Positions 55,801 through 63,030 of a DNA stretch of 64,000 nucleotides are shown in pieces. The stretch is from Cyprinodon diabolis. Its lineage: Eukaryota; Chordata; Actinopteri; Cyprinodontiformes; Cyprinodontidae. The notes below the pieces were generated by a model. The model worked only from the letters and a program-made list of their open reading frames with translations. It ran no database searches and had not been told where the DNA came from. The translations under genes were made by a program, and so were the position numbers. The stretch spans positions 47,328,385 through 47,392,384 of the forward strand of contig CM060070.1 in the NCBI GenBank assembly GCA_030533445.1. Direction: 5' to 3'. Each line of letters begins with the position of its first letter. Positions within the stretch are counted from its first letter, which is position 1.

Positions 55801-57500
55801 GAGATGAAACACATTCTATGGTAGAGAGACGAACCAGGTTCTATGGTAGAGCAATAAACCAGGTTCTATGGTAGAGAGATGAACCAGGTTCTATGGTTTA
55901 GATGAACCAAGTTCTATGGTAGAGTGATGAACCAGGTTCTATGGTAGAGAGATGAACCAGGTTCTATGGTATAGATAAACCAGATTCTATGGTAGAGACA
56001 TGAACCAGGTTCTATGGTAGAGAGATGAACCAGGTTCTATGGTAGAGAGATGAACCAGGTTCTATGGTATAGATGAACCAAGTTCTATGGTAGAGAGATG
56101 AACCAGGTTCTATGGTAGAGAGATGAACCAGGTTCTATGGTATAGATGAACCAAGTTCTATGATAGAGAGATGAACCAGGTTCTATGGTAGAGAAATGAA
56201 CCGGGTTCTATGGTATAGATGAACCAAGTTCTATTGTAGAGAGATGAACCAGGTTCTATGGTAGAGAGATGAACCAGGTTCTATGGTATAGACAAACCAG
56301 ATTTTATGGTAGAGAGATGAACCAGGTTGTATGGTAGAGAGATGAACCAGGGTCTATGGTAGAGAGATGAAATAGGTTGTATGGTAGAGAGATGAACCAG
56401 GTTATATGGTATAGACAAACCAGATTCTATGGTAGAGAGATGAACCAGGTTCTATGATAGAGAGATGAACCAGGTTCTATGGTATAGACAAACCAGATTC
56501 TATGGTAGAGAGATGAACCAGGTTCTATTGTAGAGAGATGAACCAGGTTGTATGGTAGAGAGATGAAGCAGGTTCTCTGGTAGAGCAATAAACCACGTTG
56601 TATGGTAGAGAGATGAACCACTTTCTATGGTAGGGAGATGAAACACATTCTATGGTAGAGAGACGAACCAGGTTCTATGGTAGAGCAATAAACCAGGTTC
56701 TATAATAGAGAGGTGAACCAGGTTCTATGGTATAGATGAACCAGATTCTATGGTAGAGAGATGAACCAGGTTCTGTGGTAGAGAGATGAACCAGGTTCTA
56801 TGGTATAGATGAACCAGATTCTATGGTAGAGAGATGAACCAGGTTCTATGGTAGAGAGATGAACCAGGGTCTATGGTAGAGAGATGAACCAGGTTGTATG
56901 GTAGAGAGATGAACCAGGTTCTATGGTATACACAAACCAGATTCTATGGTAGAGAGATGAACCAGGTTCTATGGTAGAGAGATGAACCAGGTTGTATAGT
57001 AGAGAGATGAAGCAGGTTCTATGGTAGAGCAATAAACCAGGTTCTATGGTAGAGAGATGAACCACATTCTATGGTCGAGAGATGAACCACATTCTATGGT
57101 AGAGAGATGAACCAGGTTCTATGGTAGAGCAATAAACCAGGTTCTATGGTAGAGAGATGAACCAGGTTCTATGGTATAGATGAACCAGATTCTATGGTAG
57201 AGAGATGAACCAGGTTCTATGGTATAGATGAACCAAGTTCTATGGTAGAGAGATGAACCAGGTTCTATGGTAGAGAGATGAACCAGGTTCTATGGTATAG
57301 ATGAACCAGATTCTATGGTAGAGAGATGAACCAGGTTATATGGTAGAGAGATGAACCAGGTTGTATGGTAGAGAGATGAACCAGGGTCTATGGTAGAGAG
57401 ATGAAACAGGTTGTATGGTAGAGAGATGAACCAGGTTCTATGGTATAGATGAACCAGATTCTATGGTAGAGAGATGAACCAGGTTCTATGGTATAGATGA
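52260..57500. repeat. Repeated about 1.6-kb block, offset 3,636 bp
   Basis: About 52260-53860 matches about 55896-57500 with a constant 3,636-bp offset (52521/56157, 52791/56427, 53235/56871). One 25-bp monomer is lost near 57370. Part of it, from about 53235 to 53870, is also copied at 54465-55100 (offset 1,230 bp). This right-hand part of the array has shorter and more shuffled blocks than the centre. Confidence 0.72.
53935..54075. repeat. Internal copy of the array's terminal monomer series
   Basis: This stretch holds the variants AGAGACATGGACC, AGAGACATGAACC and AGAAAGATGAACCAAG, followed by a regular 25-mer and a 23-mer ending AGATT. The same series in the same order makes up the last part of the array (59200-59324), offset 5,254 bp. 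The only other place I saw AGAAAGATG is that edge. The match suggests that edge sequence was copied inward, or that the present edge was generated from here. Confidence 0.7.
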
Positions 57501-59060
57501 ACCAGATTCTATGGTAGAGAGATGAACCAGGTTGTATGGTAGAGAGATGAACCAGGTTCTATGGTAGAGAGATGAACCAGGGTCTATGGTAGAGAGATAA
57601 AACAGGTTGTATGGTAGAGAGATGAACCAGATTCTATAGTAGAGAGATGAACCGGGTTCTATTGTAGAGAGTTGAACCAGGTTCTATGGTAGAGAGATGA
57701 ACCAGGTTCTATGATATAGATGAACCAGGTTCTATGGTATAGATGAACCAGGTTGTATGGTATAGACAAACCAGATTCTATGGTAGAGAGATGAACCAGT
57801 TTCTATGGTAGACAGATGAACCAGGTTCTATGGTATAGACAAACCAGATTTTATGGTAGAGAGATGAACCAGGTTGTATGGTAGAGAGATGAACCAGGGT
57901 CTATGGTAGAGAGATGAAATAGGTTGTATGGTAGAGAGATGAACCAGGTTATATGGTATAGACAAACCAGATTCTATGGTAGAGAGATGAACCAGGTACT
58001 ATGGTAGAGAGATGAACCAGGTTCTATGCTATAGACAAACCAGATTCTATGGTAGAGAGATGAACCAGGTTCTATGGTAGAGAGATGAACCAGGTTGTAT
58101 GGTAGAGAGATGAAGCAGGTTCTCTGGTAAAGCAATAAACCAAGTTCTATGGTAGAGAGATGAACCACATTCTATGGTAGGGAGATGAAACACATTCTAT
58201 GGTAGAGAGACGAACCAGGTTCTATGGTAGAGCAATAAACCAGGTTCTATGGTAGAGAGATGAACCAGGTTCTATGGTATAGATGAACCAGATTCTATGG
58301 TAGAGAGATGAACCAGGTTCTATGGTATAGATGAACCAAGTTCTATGGTAGAGTGATGAACCAGGTTCTATGGTATAGATGAACCAAGTTCTATGGTAGA
58401 GAGATGAACCAGGTTCTATGGTAGAGAGATGAACCAGGTTCTATGGTATAGATGAACCAAGTTCTATGATAGAGAGATGAACCAGGTTCTATGGTAGAGA
58501 AATGAACCGGGTTCTATGGTATAGATGAACCAAGTTCTATTGTAGAGAGATGAACCAGGTTCTATGGTAGAGAGATGAACCAGGTTCTATGGTATAGACA
58601 AACCAGATTTTATGGTAGAGAGATGAACCAGGTTGTATGGTAGAGAGATGAACCAGGGTCTATGGTAGAGAGATGAAATAGGTTGTATGGTAGAGAGATG
58701 AACCAGGTTATATGGTATAGACAAACCAGATTCTATGGTAGAGAGATGAACCAGGTTCTATGATAGAGAGATGAACCAGGTTCTATGGTATAGACAAACC
58801 AGATTCTATGGTAGAGAGATGAACCAGGTTCTATTGTAGAGAGATGAACCAGGTTGTATGGTAGAGAGATGAAGCAGGTTCTCTGGTAGAGCAATAAACC
58901 ACGTTGTATGGTAGAGAGATGAACCACTTTCTATGGTAGGGAGATGAAACACATTCTATGGTAGAGAGACGAACCAGGTTCTATGGTAGAGCAATAAACC
59001 AGGTTCTATAGTAGAGAGGTGAACCAGGTTCTATGGTATAGATGAACCAGATTCTATGGT
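54950..59060. repeat. Repeated blocks nearest the array edge, offset 2,306-2,381 bp
   Basis: Landmarks in about 55020-56720 recur at about 57390-59030: 55593/57974 (2,381 bp) and 56427/58733 (2,306 bp, a 75-bp or three-monomer difference). The second copy runs to within 300 bp of the end of the array, where degenerate monomers take over. Confidence 0.7.
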
Positions 59061-59324
59061 AGAGAGATGAACCAGGTTCTATTGTATAGATTAACCAAGT
59101 TCTATGGTAGAGTGATGAACCAGGTTCTATGGTAGAGACATGGACCAGGTTCTATGGTAGAGACATGAACCAGGTTCTATTGTAGAGAGATGAACCAGGT
59201 TCTATGGTAGAAACATGGACCAGGTTCTATGGTAGAGACATGAACCAGGTTCTATGGTAGAAAGATGAACCAAGTTCTATGGTAGAGAGATGAACCAGGT
59301 TCTATGGTATAGATGAACCAGATT
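59060..59324. repeat. Degenerate right edge of the satellite array
   Basis: The final roughly ten monomers are richer in private variants than the interior: ATTGTATAGATTAACC, AGACATGGACC, AGAAACATGGACC and AGAAAGATG. The last unit is a 23-bp type cut short after GAACCAGATT at 59324, where non-repetitive sequence begins with AATAGGGGG. Loss of homogeneity at an edge is typical of satellite arrays maintained by unequal exchange. Confidence 0.8.
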
Positions 59325-59778
59325 AATAGGGGGTCAGGAAAGTCCATTAAATCAAATAGAAAGAGATATATATGTATAAATATATCTGGACAGTCCTCAT
59401 TCTGAACTGAGAAAATTAAAAAGTAAAAACACAAAACTGACCAATAAAATAAAACAGGGACCAGTAGCTATAGTGGGAGTTACTTCAGCTCCCAGCAGAA
59501 CCCTGACATTTCCTACAGAACCAAATCATAAAAAAAAAATCAGTGCATCCTTTCATGGTGTTTATGGTTTGGTTTCATCCTTTTGCTCCAAACTAATTAA
59601 CTGTTAAACAGTAAAACCCTGTAATTACATGAAATGTATTTGAAGAACAAAGCTTGCAGCTTCTGCTGCGTCTTGTTCTTTTTTCTGTGCTGCTCTTGTC
59701 TTTTACTCTTTCCCTGCTTCATTGTGTCTTTTGATATTAATGATTCTTTATCCTATTTACATTCAAATTACCTCCCAG
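59325..59778 (+). other. Intron segment between the satellite and the microexon
   Basis: This is single-copy, AT-rich intron sequence of 454 bp ending in the acceptor CCTCCCAG. It contains a poly-A run near 59530 and the pyrimidine-rich tract described separately. A candidate branch point (ATTAATG, A at about 59740) lies some 38 nt before the AG. I searched it for the 9-nt meA 'ESI' mini-exon expected upstream of this microexon and found no copy with splice sites. The upstream exon must therefore lie to the left of the array, outside the window. Confidence 0.7.
59661..59732 (+). promoter_or_regulatory. Pyrimidine-rich tract with UGC motifs upstream of the microexon
   Basis: The sense strand here is strongly C/T-rich, with repeated TCTT, CTCTT and TTCT stretches and two TGCTGC motifs (about 59664 and 59690). 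Such tracts bind PTB-family repressors, and UGC motifs near microexons are used by the neural activator SRRM4. Both facts are known from other neuronal microexons. Here the UGC motifs lie about 90-110 nt from the acceptor, further than is usual for SRRM4, so the assignment is an inference from composition only. Confidence 0.4.
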
Positions 59779-59796
59779 GTGGTACACCAATAAGAG
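59779..59796 (+). CDS. ptprd: 18-nt microexon (meA, GGTPIR) of a PTPRD-like receptor phosphatase
   Basis: The 18 nt between CCTCCCAG and GTAAGA read, in phase 1 after a G from the upstream exon, as Gly-Gly-Thr-Pro-Ile-Arg with a final G left for the next codon. This is the sequence I know as the second part of the meA splice insert in the Ig2 domain of PTP-delta (full insert ESI-GGTPIR). The insert sits directly before GALQIE, which is exactly what the next exon here encodes. The exon is symmetric (phase 1/1), so inclusion or skipping keeps the frame. In the mammalian family the insert changes binding to synaptic partners such as IL1RAPL1, IL-1RAcP and Slitrks; applying that to this fish gene is inference. 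Pyrimidine-rich tracts on both sides fit regulated neuronal splicing. PTPRS or PTPRF paralogues cannot be fully excluded. Confidence 0.85.
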
Positions 59797-59820
59797 GTAA
59801 GAATGCCAGGTAAAGAAAAA

Positions 59821-59922
59821 CTCTTCATCCTCCTGCCACTCCTTCTTCCATCCCTGGATCATCCTCATTTCGCTTCATCCTCATCTTCTCCATTCTCTGC
59901 TCTGACACCTTCTCTACCTTCA
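59821..59922 (+). promoter_or_regulatory. Pyrimidine-rich tract downstream of the microexon
   Basis: This is a run of about 100 nt, almost all C and T on the sense strand (many CTTC, TCTTC and TCATCC units), starting 25 nt after the microexon donor. With the upstream tract it brackets the microexon. That arrangement is known in PTB-repressed exons, where protein bound on both sides blocks recognition. It could also be simple low-complexity intron sequence. Confidence 0.35.
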
Positions 59923-60203
59923 CAAAACAACAGAGGTTATACGTTTAGGGTTGTTATTTCTAGACAGAAGGTAATAGATTAAACATAAAAAGAAGGTGCA
60001 GCCTCGGTGCTATTAGCAGATCTTTCATCTGCTGGCAGCTCCCTGAATTATAGAAAAGATTACAGCAAGCGGCGCAGCAGTGAGCAGGGATTAAGTGTGA
60101 CTCTTCTTGTTCCATGACTCGGTCCTCACAGGTTCAAGTCCATGGACGAAATGTGTGACTGGCCGCCTGTTTGACCACCAGTCACACAAGAACAGACCAT
60201 GGT

Positions 60204-60231
60204 CCAATCAAGAGCTTGTGGGCGGTATAAA
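60204..60231 (+). promoter_or_regulatory. CCAAT / GGGCGG / TATAAA cluster
   Basis: CCAAT (60204-60208), GGGCGG (60220-60225) and TATAAA (60226-60231) occur in order on the + strand within 28 bp. The order resembles a core promoter, but the CCAAT and GC boxes are much closer to the TATA box than usual. The first downstream ATG (60291) opens only a 19-codon frame. It may be a chance cluster, a promoter remnant within an old mobile element, or a weak intronic promoter. Confidence 0.2.
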
Positions 60232-60484
60232 CTCAGAGAAGCAGGCCTCAGCTTGAGCTGCGGGTTTTCTGCTTGGTCCTAGTGCCTGACAATGTCTGTG
60301 TACTGTAGTGTAACATTGTTTTTGGACATTAAAACGTGCCGAGGACCATAACGCACATTTGAAAAAGTGCAGGGGACATGTCCCTTTTGTTTTATGGTTA
60401 ATGTGGCATGAGTCAGAACCAGGAATATGTTGAAAGTTATTCAGAACACAATGAGACATTTAGAATTTTGTGTTATCATTTAAA

Positions 60485-60725
60485 CTAAATTCAATTAAGT
60501 TTATTTCTATAGCTCCAATTCACATCATGTCATCTCAAGCCACTTACAGTTCAACCAGATCATCCAGTCAAACTGATTCAAAGTTTTCTCTCTAAGGAAA
60601 AACAGCTGATTGTATCCGACTCATTGAGTCGGATACAATCCCGCACACTAAGCATGCTTGTAGCGACAGTGGAGAGGAAAAACTCCTTTTGAACAGGGAG
60701 TAAATATCTACTGCACAGCTTGGAA
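60485..60725. mobile_element. Old teleost interspersed repeat fragment
   Basis: The segment starts TTCAATTAAGTTTATTTCTATAG with CTCCAATTCACA and CTCAAGCCACTTACAG following. It later has GTAGCGACAGTGGAGAGG and AAAAACTCC. These are landmarks of an abundant teleost intronic repeat whose copies read TTTATATAGCGCCAATTCA and GGAAAAACTCCCTTT. The copy is degenerate and non-coding. I recognise the pattern but cannot assign a family name. Confidence 0.6.
60608..60640. repeat. 33-bp perfect palindrome
   Basis: Two 16-nt arms, GATTGTATCCGACTCA and its exact reverse complement, flank a single T at 60624. It lies inside the interspersed repeat fragment above. As DNA it could extrude a cruciform; as RNA it would be a very tight hairpin. 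It is likely part of the repeat's own structure, though perfect conservation in an otherwise decayed copy is notable. Confidence 0.9.
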
Positions 60726-61311
60726 AAAGTTTTGGACAATATTTGAAGAAAAAAATAAATCCAGTTTCCTTTTTAGTTCTTGTAAATGTTGTCTGACAAG
60801 TCATGTTTTTATTTTTTTGCTTAATGCAATTAATCAACCCATAGTTTTTAGTTGGCCTCTAAATGGATTCTAATCATTCCGGCTGTAGAAACATTATTTA
60901 AATCTTTATTAACTTTAGGATGTTGCTGTATCAAGATGATTGGTAGGCTAATAAAGTTCAAACATTAAATGTATAGTCTGCTCATTTAGGATTATTTCAC
61001 ACCTGCAGCTTTAGGTCAACCTAAAGTAGCGAGAGCTACTGATAACCAGCGTACCTAAGTCTCCACCATGATAGCTTTATCCATTCATCTCTGCTACTGT
61101 TTCAGCGGCAGAGCTTCCAGATTTAAACCAGTTGTCAGGGAGACAAGACGCTCTCCAAGTACTGCAGTGTTTGGTCCTAATCGACAAAAGGCTGGTGTGA
61201 AAGCCACCATACTAACTGAAAAATGCTGAACTATTATGTGCAGTAATGGTGCGAAAACACCCTGGGTTTGTAATGTATTTGTGAATTCTAACATGTGGCC
61301 TCTGTTCTTAG

Positions 61312-61422
61312 GAGCACTTCAAATTGAAAACAGTGATGAGTCTGACCAGGGCAAGTATGAGTGTGTAGCTGTCAACAATGCTGGCACTCGCTTCTCCAGT
61401 CCTGCCAACCTTTATGTTCGAG
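61312..61422 (+). CDS. ptprd: Ig2-domain exon of a LAR-type receptor tyrosine phosphatase (PTPRD-like)
   Basis: This exon of 111 nt, phase 1 at both ends, sits between TTCTTAG and GTAAGA. With the G carried over from the previous exon it encodes 37 residues starting GALQIE and ending ANLYVR. It contains the Ig F-strand signature DQGKYEC (residues 12-18, Cys18 being the second cysteine of the disulfide) and a G-strand at the end. LAR-family receptors (PTPRD, PTPRS, PTPRF) have three N-terminal Ig domains, fibronectin III repeats and two cytoplasmic phosphatase domains. They act at the neuronal surface as synaptic organisers and proteoglycan receptors. This exon is the end of Ig2, between the meA insert upstream and meB/Ig3 downstream. 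It departs from mammalian PTPRD, as I recall it, at several positions (for example ENSDE, VNNAG, RFSS), as a teleost copy might. The paralogue choice rests mainly on the adjacent GGTPIR microexon. No frameshift or stop is present. Confidence 0.9.
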
Positions 61423-61907
61423 GTAAGATACTCTTCACTTTGAATGACCCCTTCTGACTGCATCTAGTGGAACAGATCCCATTGGTTTCTGCGCGCTCTC
61501 TGTATTTTCTTGCTGTCATTTCTTCTTTTTATTTTGTGTATGATGGAACATGTTTGTAGAGTATTTTCCTCACCTGTTTAATTATTGTAAAGTGCACAAA
61601 TTCAAAGCTGGACGGTGAAATTTTTTGTTACTGTGGTCAAAATAGTCAAGTAGTGAGTTGAGAGGAATTAAAAATTAAAATCACAAAACAATGTACCTGC
61701 TCACTGATTATAAAGTGTGAAAAGCTGCCCTTAAAGTCGCAGGGAAACCGTCGTTCCAACCGTCGCATTTCCGAATTCTCCTGAGTGGTGCCCGACTTTA
61801 CACGAGTGAATAAAGTGGATGTGATTGGTCGTTTATCAAGGGGGTGGGATTGTTGTGGCTGAAGTTTTACAAGCAAGTTTGATTGTGGGTGGTTTGTTGG
61901 AAGCATC

Positions 61908-61978
61908 TTGCTAACCAGTTAGCAACTTAGTGCTAGTAGTTTCCCAATGGGAAATTCCATTGGGACCAAGTAGCACTA
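61908..61978. repeat. Two adjacent inverted repeats upstream of the acidic ORF
   Basis: The first is TTGCTAAC-CA-GTTAGCAA at 61908-61925, perfect over 8-bp arms. The second spans 61928-61978. Its 22-23 nt arms start TAGTGCTA and end TAGCACTA, with a perfect inner TCCCAATGG / CCATTGGGA pair around a 6-nt loop at 61951-61956 and a few mismatches in mid-arm. The pair lies 38 bp before the ATG at 62016. It could be a transposon end or a promoter or 5'-UTR structure of that ORF. Confidence 0.75.
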
Positions 61979-62015
61979 AATTGGTGACTTAGAAACGACG
62001 CTGTCAAGGAACGCT

Positions 62016-62306
62016 ATGGACAGAGGAAACATGCAAGAGGAGGAGAGTTTAGTGTCGGAGGTCGTGGATGAGTCTCCTCCGTCATCCATTTTTTATTTAG
62101 AGGAGGAAAGCGGGGACGAAGATGTTGTGGAAGAGGACGCCAGGGCGGCAGAAGCTTGGTTTGGTGTAGAAGGCTTCCAGCCGTACATGTTTGAGCCCTT
62201 GCCTCGCAACGCTGCCAGTTCTGTTAGCTCTACGCCTGCCGAAGACACAGACGTCCATCCCCGTGAACACTGGGACGCAACTCAGTGGGAAAGGAAAGGA
62301 TTCTGA
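62016..62306 (+). pseudogene. Acidic 96-codon ORF resembling N-terminus of fish P2X7-like proteins
   Basis: The frame from ATG 62016 to the stop at 62304-62306 is strongly acidic in its first half (EEESGDEDVVEED around residues 29-41) and then has GFQPYMFEPL at about residues 53-62. The G-x-Q-P-Y-x-(F/Y)-E-P pattern after an acidic leader is typical of a large teleost group annotated as 'P2X purinoceptor 7-like', which continue into a Cys-rich domain with a WC-x-C-G-x-C motif. That domain is missing: the frame closes after a Ser/Thr-rich tail and no Cys-rich exon is visible downstream. It is probably a truncated or decayed copy nested in the phosphatase intron, or a first coding exon whose continuation is out of view. 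No obvious splice donor supports the second reading. Confidence 0.45.
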
Positions 62307-62744
62307 TTTCAACCGTTGCGTATATTAGCTGCGACATATGAATCAAGATGCTATAAAAATTAGATTGACAGATGACCGTTGATATATGATTGGCCGAATT
62401 TAGGTGTTCAGGCTGACGTAGAACTAACTGGCCTGCAGAAGATAATGGAAAAGCCCCCCACAGATTTTTAAGACAAGATTTTTTTTAAATAGAAATTGTC
62501 TAACTTTTGGGACAATATGATATGATAAAGAGTACATTTATGTACATGTTTAAGCCAGAATGATTTGACATTTAAATATGATTTCCTTACGACTTTTAAC
62601 ACATGAAGTAGACTTTGAAGGGGAAGTGTTCATCATGTTGATATAGAACTTAAAACAGAGTTTGCCTGTTTTCATTGATAAAAAAGCATCCTTTTTTAAT
62701 GATTATTTCGAAGCGTTTAGTGGCCTTTATTTTTGATTTCTTTT

Positions 62745-62840
62745 AAATGGGTTGACAGGAAATGGGATCAGAAAGATGGGGAAGACACGTGGCAAAGGTC
62801 CAGGGGTGGGAACATGTGACCTCTGCATATGAGTCATGCC
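62745..62840. mobile_element. Degenerate teleost repeat fragment next to the LINE piece
   Basis: The + strand reads GACAGGAAATGGGATCAGAAAG, then GGCAAAGGTCC, GTGGGAACATGTGACCTCTGC and GAGTCATGCC. This resembles, in decayed form, a common teleost repeat with GACAGGAA...GACATGCAGCAAAGG followed by a tRNA-like region. It abuts the antisense LINE fragment, and the junction is blurred. The family is uncertain. Confidence 0.4.
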
Positions 62841-62849
62841 ACATGAGAA

Positions 62850-63030
62850 TATCATTAGTGACTTTCACCAGAGCTGCTTCAGTGCTATGATGAGCTCTAA
62901 AGCCAGACTGAAACTCTTCAAAAAGTTCATTTTGGTGGAAGTGATCGCACATTTGTTTGGCAACGACTTTCTCAAGAATTTTAGATCAGAAAGGAAGATT
63001 GGATATAGGTCTATAACTGACCAAGTCATC
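62850..63030 (-). mobile_element. Antisense LINE reverse-transcriptase fragment (broken)
   Basis: Read on the minus strand, the segment encodes YRPISNLPF, a stop (TGA at 62986-62988), then SKILEKVVAKQ and, near 62870-62920, EFQSGFRAHHSTEAALVKV. These are the conserved reverse-transcriptase blocks of vertebrate non-LTR retrotransposons of the L2/CR1-like group. The similarity ends at both sides: no YxDD catalytic block, endonuclease or 3' tail is present. It is a dead, 5'- and 3'-truncated relic oriented against the host gene. The plus-strand frame over the same bases is a shadow. Confidence 0.8.

Larger units (their letters stand above)
1..59324. repeat. Giant minisatellite/satellite array, 25-bp and 23-bp monomers
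   Basis: The whole stretch is head-to-tail copies of one short unit with no foreign insertion that I could see. A canonical 25-bp copy lies at 219-243. It starts TAGAGAGATG, has the core GAACCAGGTTC and ends TATGG. A second class is 23 bp, for example 196-218; it begins TATAGATGAA or TATAGACAAA and usually carries AGATTC or AAGTTC in place of AGGTTC. Other recurrent variants carry AGAGCAATAAACC, GGGAGATGAAACACATT, AGACGAA, GGTTGTATGG, GGGTCTATGG or TCGAGAG. Dividing the length by a mean of about 24.6 bp gives roughly 2,400 monomers. The + strand consensus is G-rich and C-poor (8 G, 3 C, 8 A, 6 T). The left edge lies outside the window; the right edge is at about 59324. From the exon orientation downstream, the array is inferred to be intronic in a LAR-type phosphatase gene, with its + strand as the transcribed sense. 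The family is not one I can name. Confidence 0.97.
59797..61311 (+). other. 1,515-bp intron between microexon and Ig2 exon
   Basis: The donor is GTAAGA at 59797. The acceptor is TTCTTAG ending at 61311, with a strong branch-point candidate CTAAC at 61288-61292 (A at 61291), 20 nt from the AG. Inside are a downstream pyrimidine tract, a CCAAT/GC-box/TATA-like cluster near 60204-60231, a teleost-type repeat fragment (about 60485-60725) with a 33-bp palindrome, and a small inverted repeat at 61010-61025. Short open frames here (60208-60459 and 60592-60837, minus) show no domain I recognise, and I do not call them genes. Confidence 0.75.

Noticed and set aside
482..59184. Dozens of minus-strand open frames of 60-83 codons with almost the same protein
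   Set aside because: They are translations of the 25/23-bp tandem repeat, with starts and stops recurring at the same variant monomers. No domain, signal or codon pattern suggests coding.
1..59324. CRISPR-like array of short repeats
   Set aside because: The repeats are contiguous with no unique spacers and lie in a vertebrate gene context with no cas genes.
1..59324. Steroid-receptor, heat-shock or Grainyhead binding array based on GAACCAGGTTC
   Set aside because: Half-site spacing does not fit receptor elements (3-nt spacer) or heat-shock elements (2-nt gap). AACCAGGTT has one extra base compared with AACCGGTT. The resemblance alone is too weak.
59335..59352. Possible meA 'ESI' mini-exon around AAGTCCATTAAA
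   Set aside because: It lacks an AG acceptor and GT donor at the needed places, and the frame does not give Glu-Ser-Ile in phase 1.
59252..59434. 60-codon minus-strand frame across the array edge
   Set aside because: It is half repeat and half AT-rich intron, antisense to the gene, with no recognisable feature.
60208..60837. Two minus-strand open frames of 83 and 81 codons
   Set aside because: They are antisense in an intron. The second overlaps an old interspersed repeat, and neither shows a known domain.
61093..61110. Possible extra exon after CTGTTTCAG at about 61104
   Set aside because: The following sequence gives no LAR-family residues, and the known exon order goes straight from meA to the GALQIE exon.
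61094..61294. 66-codon minus-strand frame just before the Ig2 exon
   Set aside because: It is antisense and overlaps the branch-point region of the intron, with no recognisable domain.
61646..61906. 86-codon minus-strand frame upstream of the acidic ORF
   Set aside because: No recognisable family. It could be promoter-region sequence of the nested ORF, but I found nothing to support coding.
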